Shown: piece by piece, positions 1 through 7,608 of the stretch | Layout: each line of letters opens with the position of its first letter | Position numbering within the stretch: the first letter of the stretch is position 1 | Source of the DNA: Paenibacillus polymyxa | GTDB lineage: Bacteria; Bacillota; Bacilli; Paenibacillales; Paenibacillaceae | DNA length: 63,868 nt | NCBI RefSeq assembly: GCF_018614975.1 | Contig: NZ_JAGGNR010000051.1 | Coordinates: forward strand, 1 to 63,868 | Reading direction: 5' to 3' | The notes under the pieces: model-generated | Seen by the model: the letters and a program-made list of their open reading frames with translations, nothing else | The model's database searches: none | What the model was told of the DNA's origin: nothing | Made by a program: the position numbers and the translations under genes

Positions 1-18
1 CTTGACAGGGAGCGGTTC

Positions 19-45
19 AAAGACACCCTCCAGGTGTCTTTTTTT
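19..45 (+). terminator. Rho-independent terminator
   Basis: A perfect 9-bp stem (19-27 pairing with 33-41) with a 5-nt loop runs into a T tract. It ends a transcription unit lying upstream of the window. Confidence 0.85.
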
Positions 46-198
46 GTATTGACGTTCTGATCCTGACGTTTTAGACTATTGCTAATAAATTATACCATTA
101 TGAATAACAAAAATAACAAAATTCATTAGATAAAGTGATGAGATCCGTTGCGCTCTCTATTTGCTAGCCCATTCCGGTCCCCAAAGGAGAACCCATTC

Positions 199-306
199 AT
201 GAAGATCATTGCCGACAAACCATATATCTTTCAGGAAGGTCAGCCTTTGCAAATTGCATTCCGGGAAGCTGGCCGTCGTCAAATAATGATGAAGAAGGGA
301 CCGTAG
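199..306 (+). pseudogene. 35-codon ORF, probable 5' remnant of a lost gene
   Basis: A strong ribosome binding site (AAAGGAGA, 183-190) sits 8 nt before ATG 199, but the reading frame closes after 35 codons and runs directly into a hairpin terminator. The peptide starts MKIIADKPYIFQEGQPL, which reads like the opening of a cytosolic enzyme rather than a leader peptide. I infer the first codons of a gene whose body was deleted, consistent with the other decayed genes nearby. The parent family is not recognised. A genuine short ORF remains possible. Confidence 0.4.
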
Positions 307-337
307 GAGCGCTGATGAAGCGTTCAGTCGGTCCTTT
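298..337 (+). terminator. Hairpin terminator after the 35-codon ORF
   Basis: GGACCG (298-303) pairs with CGGTCC (329-334), with a second inner stem (GAGCGCT/AAGCGTTC) and a short T-rich tail. It overlaps the stop of the short ORF and separates it from cutC. Confidence 0.55.
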
Positions 338-428
338 ATGTCATGGAGCAGGCTGTGTGCAGTTCGAGTGATTTCGGAAGCTTATTACGCTGAAATAATC
401 TAAGGATGAAGTGAAAGGAGCGACACTT

Positions 429-1157
429 ATGGAAAGACAGCCTGTATTGGAAGTCATTGCTGTGGATGTGGAAGATGCCAAGGCAGCTGAGGAGGGAGGG
501 GCCGATCGGATTGAGCTGGTGTCTGCGATGTCCGAAGGAGGACTTACCCCCAGTTATGGTGTCATGGAGCAAGTGATGTCCCAAGTCTCCATCCCGGTGT
601 ATGTCATGATCCGTCCACATAGCCGCTCGTTCCGCTATAGCGCAGATGACATCCACGCCATGACCCGGGATGTACGTGTGGCGAGGGAACTTGGAGCCGC
701 TGGCATCGTAATCGGCGCCCTCACCGGAGAGGGTGAAGTGGATCTCTCATCCATGCAATCATGTATGGCCGAAGCTCAGGGTCTGGGCGTCACGTTTCAT
801 CGTGCAATTGATGTGAGCACAAGCCTGACTGAGGTGCTCAAATCAATTAACACATTGGGGAACGTGGAGCGTGTGCTTACATCGGGAGGGAAACAGACAG
901 CACCTGAAGGGACGCTAGAACTGAAACAGCTTCAGGAACTGGGGCAAACCTTGAATATCGCTGTCATGGCAGGGTCGGGGGTCACCATAGAGGGAATTCA
1001 AACGCTAGTGAGGCAGACGGGTATCACAGAGATACATATGGGATCAGGCGTGAGGTACGAAGGTAGCTTCGAACATCCCATTGATCCACAAATGGTCGCA
1101 GAAGCCAAGCAGCAGTTATTGCTTGCATCACGGCCATTCATGGACAGTAGGCACTGA
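429..1157 (+). CDS. cutC: CutC family protein (copper homeostasis/TIM barrel)
   Basis: A 242-residue cytosolic TIM-barrel protein of the CutC family. Recognisable family segments are EDAKAAEEGGADRIELV near the N terminus, the MIRPHSRSF block, GVTFHRAID in the middle and VLTSGG followed by VMAGSGV near the C terminus. Full length is normal for the family (about 230-250 aa). A GTG at 411 is in frame, but AAAGGAG (414-420) sits 8 nt before ATG 429, so the start is placed there. CutC was named for copper tolerance, but its biochemical role is unsettled. Here it leads directly (65-nt gap) into a fucosidase gene, which favours a role connected with sugar metabolism at this locus. That last point is inference. 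Confidence 0.9.
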   Translation: MERQPVLEVIAVDVEDAKAAEEGGADRIELVSAMSEGGLTPSYGVMEQVMSQVSIPVYVMIRPHSRSFRYSADDIHAMTRDVRVARELGAAGIVIGALTGEGEVDLSSMQSCMAEAQGLGVTFHRAIDVSTSLTEVLKSINTLGNVERVLTSGGKQTAPEGTLELKQLQELGQTLNIAVMAGSGVTIEGIQTLVRQTGITEIHMGSGVRYEGSFEHPIDPQMVAEAKQQLLLASRPFMDSRH

Positions 1158-1222
1158 GTAGTGGTCCAAGCAAGGGTGGTCCAATGATATAGGGATGCGC
1201 TAAATAAAAGGAGTGATCCGCC

Positions 1223-2683
1223 ATGAATTATGAACTGCAACCAGTCGAATGGATTAAGTCCGCAGCACAGATCAGCCCATCCGAACGCCAGCTGAGATGG
1301 CAGGAGATGGAGTTCTACGCGTTTATTCATTTTACGGTAAATACATTCACAGATCGGGAATGGGGCACTGGGGAGGAAGACCCGTCGATCTTTAATCCTT
1401 CTGAACTGAGCGCAGCGCAATGGGTGCAGGCGTGCAAGGCTGCGGGGATGAAGGGGCTGATTTTGACATGTAAACATCATGATGGTTTTTGTTTGTGGCC
1501 CAGTCAGTTTACAGCGCATACGGTCGCGGCTAGTCCGTGGAGGAATGGTACGGGAGATTTGGTTCGGGAAGTCGCCGATGCCTGCCGTGAGGGTGGATTG
1601 AAGTTTGGCGTGTACCTGTCTCCTTGGGATCGGCATGAAGCCACTTATGGAGATTCCGAGAGGTATAACGAGTTTTTCCTCCATCAGTTGCGCGAGCTGC
1701 TAACGAATTATGGCGACATCTTCTGTGTATGGTTCGACGGTGCGTGTGGGGAGGGTCCGAATGGCAAAAGGCAGGTCTATGACTGGGAAGCCTATTATGC
1801 GCTTATTCGTGAACTTCAGCCCGCAGCTGTCATCTCGGTATGTGGCCCAGATGTTCGCTGGTGCGGCAATGAGGCAGGGCATACGCGGGAATCGGAATGG
1901 AGCGTTGTGCCAGCGCATATGCAGGATAATGAGAAGATTCAGGAGCAATCGCAGCAGGTGGATGATGGTGAGTTTGCCAGAAGGATCAATACGCAGGACA
2001 GCGATTTGGGAAGCCGAGAGGTTATTCGTTCCCAAGGTGAGCAACTGATCTGGTACCCTGCCGAGGTGAATACCTCGATTCGCCCAGGATGGTTCTATCA
2101 TGCCAGTGAAGATGATCAGGTCAAAACATTGGAAGAACTGCTCGCCGTCTATTACGGCGCAGTGGGGGGCAACGCCACCTTTTTACTCAATCTGCCACCG
2201 GATACGCGTGGTCTCATTCACAAACGGGATGTGGAGCGACTACAGGAATTGGGAGATGAGCTGCGTACCATTTTTCAGGAAAATTTCGCCTTGCAGGCGC
2301 TAGTAAAAGCATCGGAGACGATGGATGAACAACATGCCGTATCGGAAGTGCTGACGGAACGCCGGGATACGTATTGGTGTCCGCTTGAAGGAACGGAGCA
2401 GGCTTGGATCGAGCTGGATTTGCAGGAAGAACGATCGTTTGACCGGGTTGTGCTGATGGAACATATCCAGACAGGCCAACGGATTGAGCGTTTTACACTG
2501 GAGTTACAGAGGGCAGATGGTGGTTGGGAAGAGTTCTACATGGGGACGGTTGTGGGGTATAAACGAATTTGCTGTTTCCCACAGGTCACATCGAGAAAGG
2601 TGCGATTAAGCATTCATGAATCCAGATGGTGCCCAACGTTGTCCGGGGTTGGTATATATCTGAGCGAGCGGGGAGGGTTGTGA
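1223..2683 (+). CDS. Alpha-L-fucosidase, GH29 (B-type)
   Basis: A 486-aa GH29 glycoside hydrolase that removes terminal alpha-L-fucose. The catalytic barrel occupies roughly residues 20-340: FYAFIHFTVNTF (H36), the KHHDGFCLW signature (HH85-86) and the nucleophile Asp172 in CVWFDGA are all visible. Residues about 370-486 form a beta-rich C-terminal domain of the discoidin/F5-8C type common in the GH29-B (alpha-1,3/1,4-specific) subfamily. No signal peptide is seen, so it should act inside the cell on imported oligosaccharide. AAGGAG lies 7 nt upstream of ATG 1223. It is preceded by cutC and followed after 1 nt by the GH35 remnant, so the original operon was cutC-fucosidase-beta-galactosidase. 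The B-subfamily call is tentative. Confidence 0.9.
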   Translation: MNYELQPVEWIKSAAQISPSERQLRWQEMEFYAFIHFTVNTFTDREWGTGEEDPSIFNPSELSAAQWVQACKAAGMKGLILTCKHHDGFCLWPSQFTAHTVAASPWRNGTGDLVREVADACREGGLKFGVYLSPWDRHEATYGDSERYNEFFLHQLRELLTNYGDIFCVWFDGACGEGPNGKRQVYDWEAYYALIRELQPAAVISVCGPDVRWCGNEAGHTRESEWSVVPAHMQDNEKIQEQSQQVDDGEFARRINTQDSDLGSREVIRSQGEQLIWYPAEVNTSIRPGWFYHASEDDQVKTLEELLAVYYGAVGGNATFLLNLPPDTRGLIHKRDVERLQELGDELRTIFQENFALQALVKASETMDEQHAVSEVLTERRDTYWCPLEGTEQAWIELDLQEERSFDRVVLMEHIQTGQRIERFTLELQRADGGWEEFYMGTVVGYKRICCFPQVTSRKVRLSIHESRWCPTLSGVGIYLSERGGL

Positions 2684-2684
2684 A

Positions 2685-3230
2685 ATGGCGGTGCTGACGT
2701 ATAAAGGTTCACAATTCATGTATGGTGGTGAGCCCATTCGGATTTTGTCGGGTGCCATCCATTATTTCAGAGTGGTCCCGACTATTGGAAGGATCGGTTA
2801 CTCAAGCTGAAAGCCTGCGGTTTCAATACAGTGGAAACGTATGTGCCATAGAATGTCCATGAGCCGCAGCAGGGCAGTATTGTTTTTATATCGACAAAGG
2901 CGCAGATCTATTAATCCTTGTTGAAAATATGGGGCGAATCAACTATGGCCGGTACCTGAGAGATCCGAAGGGGATTACGGAGGGTGTGCGACATGGCTTT
3001 TAATTTTTATATGATTGGACGATTCATTGTCTGCCATTAACCGATCTGTCGGGTTTACAATTCAACGATGTGATTAACGAAGCACAGGGACCAGCTTTTT
3101 ATAGGTGAAATATTCAGATCACGGATGTCAGAGATACTTTTCTGAGATTGGATAGCTGGACCAAGGGGGGGTATTTGCAAACGGATTCAATCTGGATACA
3201 CCGGATTTGGGCTAGAAAAGGAAAATAGGT
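2685..3230 (+). pseudogene. Degenerate GH35 beta-galactosidase
   Basis: Starts 1 nt after the fucosidase stop. The frame opens with GH35 sequence ending in ILSGAIHYFRVVP, loses one base near 2780 (the expected next residues are D-Y-W), continues as WKDRLLKLKACGFNTVETYV, and meets TAG at 2849 where the family has the Trp of PWN. After a stretch of unclear sequence, GH35 C-terminal motifs reappear at about 2930-3225 (MGRINYGRYLRDPKGI; FYRGEFQITD with lesions; a trace of ANGFNLGRYWI). About 1.2 kb of the middle, including the catalytic acid and nucleophile, is gone. Intact family members are about 580-600 aa. The gene cannot make an active enzyme. Confidence 0.88.
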
Positions 3231-3300
3231 GAGCCAAACGATTATTGAGAATTGTCGTGTCCACTAGAAAAAGGTATACGTTGGGTATGGATATCGACTA

Positions 3301-3460
3301 GGGCGTGTCTGAAAACTCCGAAGGAAGCAGATTTTGCCGAATTCTCGTTCCAAGCAAGGAGATTTTCCGCAGGCGTGCCGGGGCACGTCAAGGGAAAGTG
3401 ACGCAGCAGGGGGCGAAAAGGTGGTAAAAGATGCACTTCAGTGAGTTTTGAGACACGTCC
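3301..3460. mobile_element. 160-bp MITE with 18-bp terminal inverted repeats
   Basis: The left end GGGCGTGTCTGAAAACTC (3301-3318) is the reverse complement of the right end (3443-3460) except for 2 of 18 positions. TA flanks both ends (3299-3300 and 3461-3462), the target duplication expected of IS630/Tc1-mariner-type transposition. It contains no plausible gene. It separates the GH35 wreck from the next isomerase gene, whose ribosome binding site starts only 3 nt after the right end. The transposase that would mobilise it is not in this window. Confidence 0.82.
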
Positions 3461-3481
3461 TACAGGAGAGGATGAGGGAAA

Positions 3482-4348
3482 ATGAAAGTTGGACTCAGCA
3501 CCTACAGTCTGCAACAAGCACTGGATCGTAAAGAATTAACCGTGCCAGATGCTATTCGCTGGATTGCCAATCAGGGGGGGGAACATGTAGAGATTGTTCC
3601 AATGGGATTCAGTTTGATCGAACATCCGGAGTTGATTGATGAGATTAAAGCTGTGGCAAAAGAGGCAGGGATCGACATCTCCAATTATGCCATTGGTGCT
3701 AACTTTGCTGTGCTGGAGGACGCCGAAGCGTTGGAGCAAGAGATTCAGAATGTAATGCGACATGTGGATGTGGCCGCTGCATTGGGAGTAAAGCTGATGC
3801 GTCATGACGTGGCTTTTCGCCCTGCACCAGAAGGAACCGTAGCACAGTTCGAGATTGACCTGCCAGTAATGGTGAAAGCTTGTCAGCGGATAGCCGATTA
3901 TGCAGCGGATTTTGGAATTACAACAAGCGTCGAGAACCATGGGTACTACGTGCAGTCGAGTGAGCGAATTCAGCGTTTGTTACACGAAACAGCGCGGAGC
4001 AACTTCAAAACCACACTGGATGTTGGCAATTTCCTCTGTGTGGACGAAGACCCGGTGAGTGCCGTAAAAAATAACATTCCGTACGCGTCGATCGTGCACG
4101 CCAAAGACTTCTACTGGAGACCTTCCTACCGGAATCCTGGTGAAGGATGGTTCCAAACCTCGCATGGGAATTACCTGCGCGGTGCCATTGTGGGCCATGG
4201 CGATATCGACATGCCGGAGGTGTTCCGTGTGTTGAAACAATCCGGGTATGACGGATATATCTCGGTTGAATTTGAAGGCATGGAGGATTGCAAAAACGCC
4301 TCACGCATTGCCATGGATAACGTCAGGCGCATATGGGAAAAGGCATAG
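3482..4348 (+). CDS. Sugar isomerase/epimerase-like TIM-barrel protein (paralogue 1)
   Basis: A 288-aa protein of the xylose isomerase-like TIM-barrel (AP endonuclease 2) superfamily, which includes IolE, IolI, tagatose/psicose 3-epimerases and YcjR. The N terminus MKVGLSTYSL is the first strand. Metal-ligand candidates sit in the usual places: Glu of SVENHG, Asp of LDVGNF, His of VHAKDF and the last Glu cluster VEFEGME. It is closely related to the protein at 20064-20936, sharing RHDV, ENHG, FKTTLD, GNYLRGAIVG-like and SGYDG blocks. A purine-rich ribosome binding site (3464-3477) lies just beyond the MITE. The substrate is unknown; a role in modifying an oxidised or phosphorylated monosaccharide is likely from context. 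Confidence 0.85.
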   Translation: MKVGLSTYSLQQALDRKELTVPDAIRWIANQGGEHVEIVPMGFSLIEHPELIDEIKAVAKEAGIDISNYAIGANFAVLEDAEALEQEIQNVMRHVDVAAALGVKLMRHDVAFRPAPEGTVAQFEIDLPVMVKACQRIADYAADFGITTSVENHGYYVQSSERIQRLLHETARSNFKTTLDVGNFLCVDEDPVSAVKNNIPYASIVHAKDFYWRPSYRNPGEGWFQTSHGNYLRGAIVGHGDIDMPEVFRVLKQSGYDGYISVEFEGMEDCKNASRIAMDNVRRIWEKA

Positions 4349-4408
4349 GGCTGAGTGCTTGTTTTAAATGAATAAATTGAATCAAATTCTAAAGAAGGCG
4401 TGAGTAAC

Positions 4409-4536
4409 AGAGGGGAAGCTTGGAACTGTAGGAGCGTTAGCGACCGCCTTTGTCTGCGGATTTCAACCGCTAGAGCGGTCAATAAAAGAAATTTGCAGAC
4501 AACAGCGGCCGAAAGTCCGAGCATTCACCGTCGTTA
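4409..4536. repeat. Long hairpin intergenic repeat, copy 1
   Basis: An imperfect palindrome whose arms include TTTGTCTGCGGATTTC and GAAATTTGCAGACAA, with flanking CGACCGCC/AGCGGCCG pairing. The layout, spacing and several blocks (GCG-rich start, CGGATTTC, AGAAAT, AACAGCG.TCGAAAG-type end) recur in the repeat at 5698-5838. It fills the gap between the isomerase and the oxidoreductase. Confidence 0.7.
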
Positions 4537-4600
4537 CGTTAAGCCGATTATTATAATTTCTTAAGTCAATTCATATGAAAACGATGGAGGAATCAGCACT

Positions 4601-5659
4601 ATGTCCAAATTAAAAGTCGCCGTCATCGGTGCCGGATCCATATCCGATTGCCATTTGCAAGCCTACGCCAGTAACCCGGATGTTGAAATATACGCCATCT
4701 GTGACCTGAATGCAGACCGTGCCGCAGAAGTGGCGAAGCAATATGATGCACCTCATGTATTTACCGATTATAAGGAACTGCTCGCACTGCCCGAGATTCA
4801 TTCCGTCAGTATCTGTACATGGAACGACTCCCATGCCGAGATTAGCATTGCTGCTCTGGACGCAGGCAAAAACGTGCTGTGTGAGAAACCGCTCTGCCAA
4901 ACGGTGGAGGATGCACTCGAAGTAGAGAAGGCTGTTCATCGCAGCGGAAAGCTGCTGCAGGTCGGTTTTGTTCGCCGCTATAGCGACAATGCACAGATTC
5001 TGAAGAAGTTTATCGACGAGGGTGAGCTGGGCGAGATCTATTATGCCAAAGCCTCCAGTCTGCGTCGTCTGGGCAATCCCGGTGGCTGGTTCTCAGATAT
5101 CAACCGCTCTGGAGGTGGCCCACTAATCGATATCGGGGTGCATGTGATCGACATTTGCTGGTATCTGATGGGCAGACCGAAGGTGAAATCCGTCTCCGCT
5201 AACGTATCCAATCGATTGGGGAACCGCTCGAACATTAACAATCTGTCGTTCTACAAAGCAGCGGACTATGACGCGGAGCAAAACACCGTTGAGGATATGG
5301 CAAATGCCCTGATTCGTTTCGAGAACGGCGCGAGCCTGCTCGTAGATGTCAGTTTCACGCTCCATGCCACAGCGGATGAGACTTCGGTCAAGCTATATGG
5401 CGATAAGGGCGGTGCCGAGTTGGAGCCAGAAATTTCGATCATTGGTGAGAAATTCAACACTATTTTGAACATGACCCCGCAGGTGGATTTCAAATCATTT
5501 GATTTTATGGGCTCATTCCGCAATGAGATCAATCATTTTATCGACAGTACGGAGGGCCGCAAAGAAACACTTAGCCCCGTCGAAGACGGCGTCGAAGTAA
5601 TGAAAATGCTCTGCGCCATCTACGAATCAGCCCGCCAAGGCCGCGAAATCACGCTGTAA
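4601..5659 (+). CDS. Gfo/Idh/MocA family oxidoreductase
   Basis: A 352-aa NAD(P)-dependent sugar or inositol-type dehydrogenase. Residues 5-35 form the Rossmann entry VAVIGAGSISDCH with Asp35 at the end of beta-2, suggesting NAD preference. The EKP motif (95-97) supplies the catalytic Lys, and GGPLIDIGVHVIDICW (172-187) carries Asp177 and His181, the usual catalytic pair. Length is typical. GGAGG (4586-4590) lies 10 nt before ATG. It sits between an epimerase-like gene and a fucosidase, each separated by a copy of the hairpin repeat. Relatives oxidise C2 or C3 of sugars (for example YcjS on glucosides), so 3-keto-sugar formation is a reasonable but unproven idea here. Confidence 0.9.
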   Translation: MSKLKVAVIGAGSISDCHLQAYASNPDVEIYAICDLNADRAAEVAKQYDAPHVFTDYKELLALPEIHSVSICTWNDSHAEISIAALDAGKNVLCEKPLCQTVEDALEVEKAVHRSGKLLQVGFVRRYSDNAQILKKFIDEGELGEIYYAKASSLRRLGNPGGWFSDINRSGGGPLIDIGVHVIDICWYLMGRPKVKSVSANVSNRLGNRSNINNLSFYKAADYDAEQNTVEDMANALIRFENGASLLVDVSFTLHATADETSVKLYGDKGGAELEPEISIIGEKFNTILNMTPQVDFKSFDFMGSFRNEINHFIDSTEGRKETLSPVEDGVEVMKMLCAIYESARQGREITL

Positions 5660-5697
5660 AAGGGGAGGGGCATTCCAATAAGGGGTCCATAGTAATT

Positions 5698-5838
5698 GGA
5701 GAGGGCAGAACCAATCTGAAGAAGCGAAGCGCTCGCCTTTATCATCGGATTTCCAACAATTATAAAGTGAAATGAAAGAAATCCAGGGATAACAGCGATC
5801 GAAAGATGGTACTGCACTCGGAGTGACCGGGCGTAACA
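5698..5838. repeat. Long hairpin intergenic repeat, copy 2
   Basis: Arms TTTATCATCGGATTTCC and GAAATCCAGGGATAA pair across a loop, flanked by GCGCTCGCC and ACAGCGATCG. It matches copy 1 (4409-4536) in architecture and several sequence blocks but has diverged, with compensating changes on both arms. It lies between the oxidoreductase and the second fucosidase. Confidence 0.7.
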
Positions 5839-5881
5839 TGCAAGGTTTATCTTTTATGTAATCCAGAGGAGATGAAACAGG

Positions 5882-7294
5882 ATGAGCGAAACCAAAGAAA
5901 CCGTACTGGAGCAGGAAGAGCAGATTGTCGAAGCTGGCGTGCACAATTTTAGCAAAGAGGAAGAGTGGATCAAACCGGAAGATCCGATGCTGAATGAACG
6001 GCTGGAGTGGTTCAAGGATCAGAAGCTGGGGCTGATGATGCATTGGGGGCCGTATTCCCAGCTTGGTCTCGTGGAGTCCTGGGCGCTGAGCGACGAGGAC
6101 GGCGATTGGTCGCGCGATGACATCGACTGGACGGATGACATGGAAGACTTCAAGCGGGAATATTTCGATCTGAACAAAACCTTCAATCCGATTCGCTTCC
6201 AGCCCGAGGAATGGGCACAGATGGCGGCAGATAACGGGTTCAAATACTTCCTGTTCACCACCAAGCACCATGACGGTTTCTGCATGTGGGATACTAAGAC
6301 GACGGAGTACCGGATTACAGGCAAAGACACGCCTTTTCATACCCATAAGTATGCAGACATCTGTCGAGCACTATTTGACGCTTTTCGGGCCAAGGGACTG
6401 GGTATATCAGCGTATTTCTCCAAAGCGGACTGGCATACCCCTTATTACTGGGCACCGGGCATGGAGCGTGGACGTCATATGTGGCGCGGGCCCTCGTATG
6501 ATCCCCATAAGTATCCGTGGCTGTGGGAGAAATTCGTAGAGTTTACGCATGAGCAGATCATGGAACTGCTGACGAATTACGGGCGAATCGAATGTCTGTG
6601 GCTGGATGCCGGTTGGGTGCGCGAAGGTCGTCACGGTCAGGATATCAGGCTTGGAGAAGTCGTGGAACGGGCGCGTCAGACCACACAACCTTGGCTCCTG
6701 TCCGCAGATCGCACCGTGGGTGGGCCGTATGAGAATATCGTTACCCCCGAGCAGACCATACCGGAACATCCGATGAACATTCCATGGGAGAGCTGTATTA
6801 CCGTGGGGAACTCCTTTGCCTTCGGATTCGATGATCAGTATAAAACGGGAAGACAGCTGGCACACATTCTACTTGAAGTTGTGTCCAAGGGCGGTAACCT
6901 GGCGCTGAATGTAGGGCCACAACCCGATGGGCGTCTGCCAAAAGGGGCAATTCGAGCCATCAAGGGCCTCGGTGAATGGCTGGGTACGCATGGAGAAGGT
7001 GTCTATGGAACCCGAATCTGCGCGCCATATTTCACGAAAGATTGGGCTTTTACACAGAAAGAAGAGATCAACACCGTATATGCCTTCCGGATATACCGTA
7101 ACGAGAATGAGATCGTACAACCACAGTTAATCATTCCTTATCTGGAAAAGGTAGAGCGGATCGAACTCATTGGTAGCGATGACGTACTTTCGTATCAACA
7201 GACCGAAGATGGGCTTCTTGTAAATCTGCCCCAATCCGTTGCAACCATTGGCACACCCATCACACATACGTTCAGGCTGGTCACAAGCGCATAG
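5882..7294 (+). CDS. Alpha-L-fucosidase, GH29
   Basis: A 470-aa GH29 enzyme, clearly different from the one at 1223-2683. It has an acidic N-terminal extension of about 40 residues, then GLMMHWGPYSQ (H54), the KHHDGFCMWDTK signature (HH129-130) and the nucleophile Asp242 in ECLWLDAGWV. Residues about 390-470 form a short beta-sandwich with no discoidin domain, resembling the A-type subfamily. No signal peptide is seen. It would release alpha-L-fucose from small glycosides in the cytosol. The gene has its own terminator and is followed by the ABC importer operon on a separate promoter. Having two GH29 types in one locus suggests two fucosyl linkages in the target glycan. Confidence 0.9.
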   Translation: MSETKETVLEQEEQIVEAGVHNFSKEEEWIKPEDPMLNERLEWFKDQKLGLMMHWGPYSQLGLVESWALSDEDGDWSRDDIDWTDDMEDFKREYFDLNKTFNPIRFQPEEWAQMAADNGFKYFLFTTKHHDGFCMWDTKTTEYRITGKDTPFHTHKYADICRALFDAFRAKGLGISAYFSKADWHTPYYWAPGMERGRHMWRGPSYDPHKYPWLWEKFVEFTHEQIMELLTNYGRIECLWLDAGWVREGRHGQDIRLGEVVERARQTTQPWLLSADRTVGGPYENIVTPEQTIPEHPMNIPWESCITVGNSFAFGFDDQYKTGRQLAHILLEVVSKGGNLALNVGPQPDGRLPKGAIRAIKGLGEWLGTHGEGVYGTRICAPYFTKDWAFTQKEEINTVYAFRIYRNENEIVQPQLIIPYLEKVERIELIGSDDVLSYQQTEDGLLVNLPQSVATIGTPITHTFRLVTSA

Positions 7295-7307
7295 AATGCC
7301 ATGTCAA

Positions 7308-7343
7308 TTCCGGGGGAGATATCACTGCCTCCGGGATTTTTTT
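7308..7343 (+). terminator. Rho-independent terminator after the fucosidase
   Basis: A GC-rich stem (7310-7316 with 7328-7335, one bulge) is followed by eight T residues. Confidence 0.75.
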
Positions 7344-7441
7344 AATCATACATAAGGGACACAATTCCCAATAGAAATGGTCCAAAATCGCTTGCCACAT
7401 AAGGGTTTGTGGAATAAAGAGAAGTCGGAGAAAATTGCAAA

Positions 7442-7492
7442 TTGATAAAAGTTTACCGTGCAATGTACTATCAAATTAAGAAAGCGCTACCT
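7442..7492 (+). promoter_or_regulatory. Promoter with overlapping cre-like site for the ABC operon
   Basis: TTGATA (7442-7447), an 18-nt spacer and TACTAT (7466-7471) give a plausible SigA promoter. Right at the expected start point lies AGAAAGCGCTACCT (7479-7492), which matches the CcpA cre consensus at 11 of 14 positions. Catabolite repression of the importer is inferred. An AGCGCT-core LacI-type operator is an alternative reading. Confidence 0.45.
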
Positions 7493-7608
7493 GGTATGAA
7501 TGTTTACATCATTTATGTTTAACAAGGAAACGAGAACAGAAAAAAGGATGTTTAAGGGATGTAAATGTAATGTATTATTACACTTGAGGTGTAGAAGGAG
7601 TGACGCAA

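Noticed and set aside
3242..3517. Minus-strand open frame across the MITE
   Set aside because: It runs through both inverted repeats and into the start of the isomerase gene; no ribosome binding site and no protein similarity recognised.
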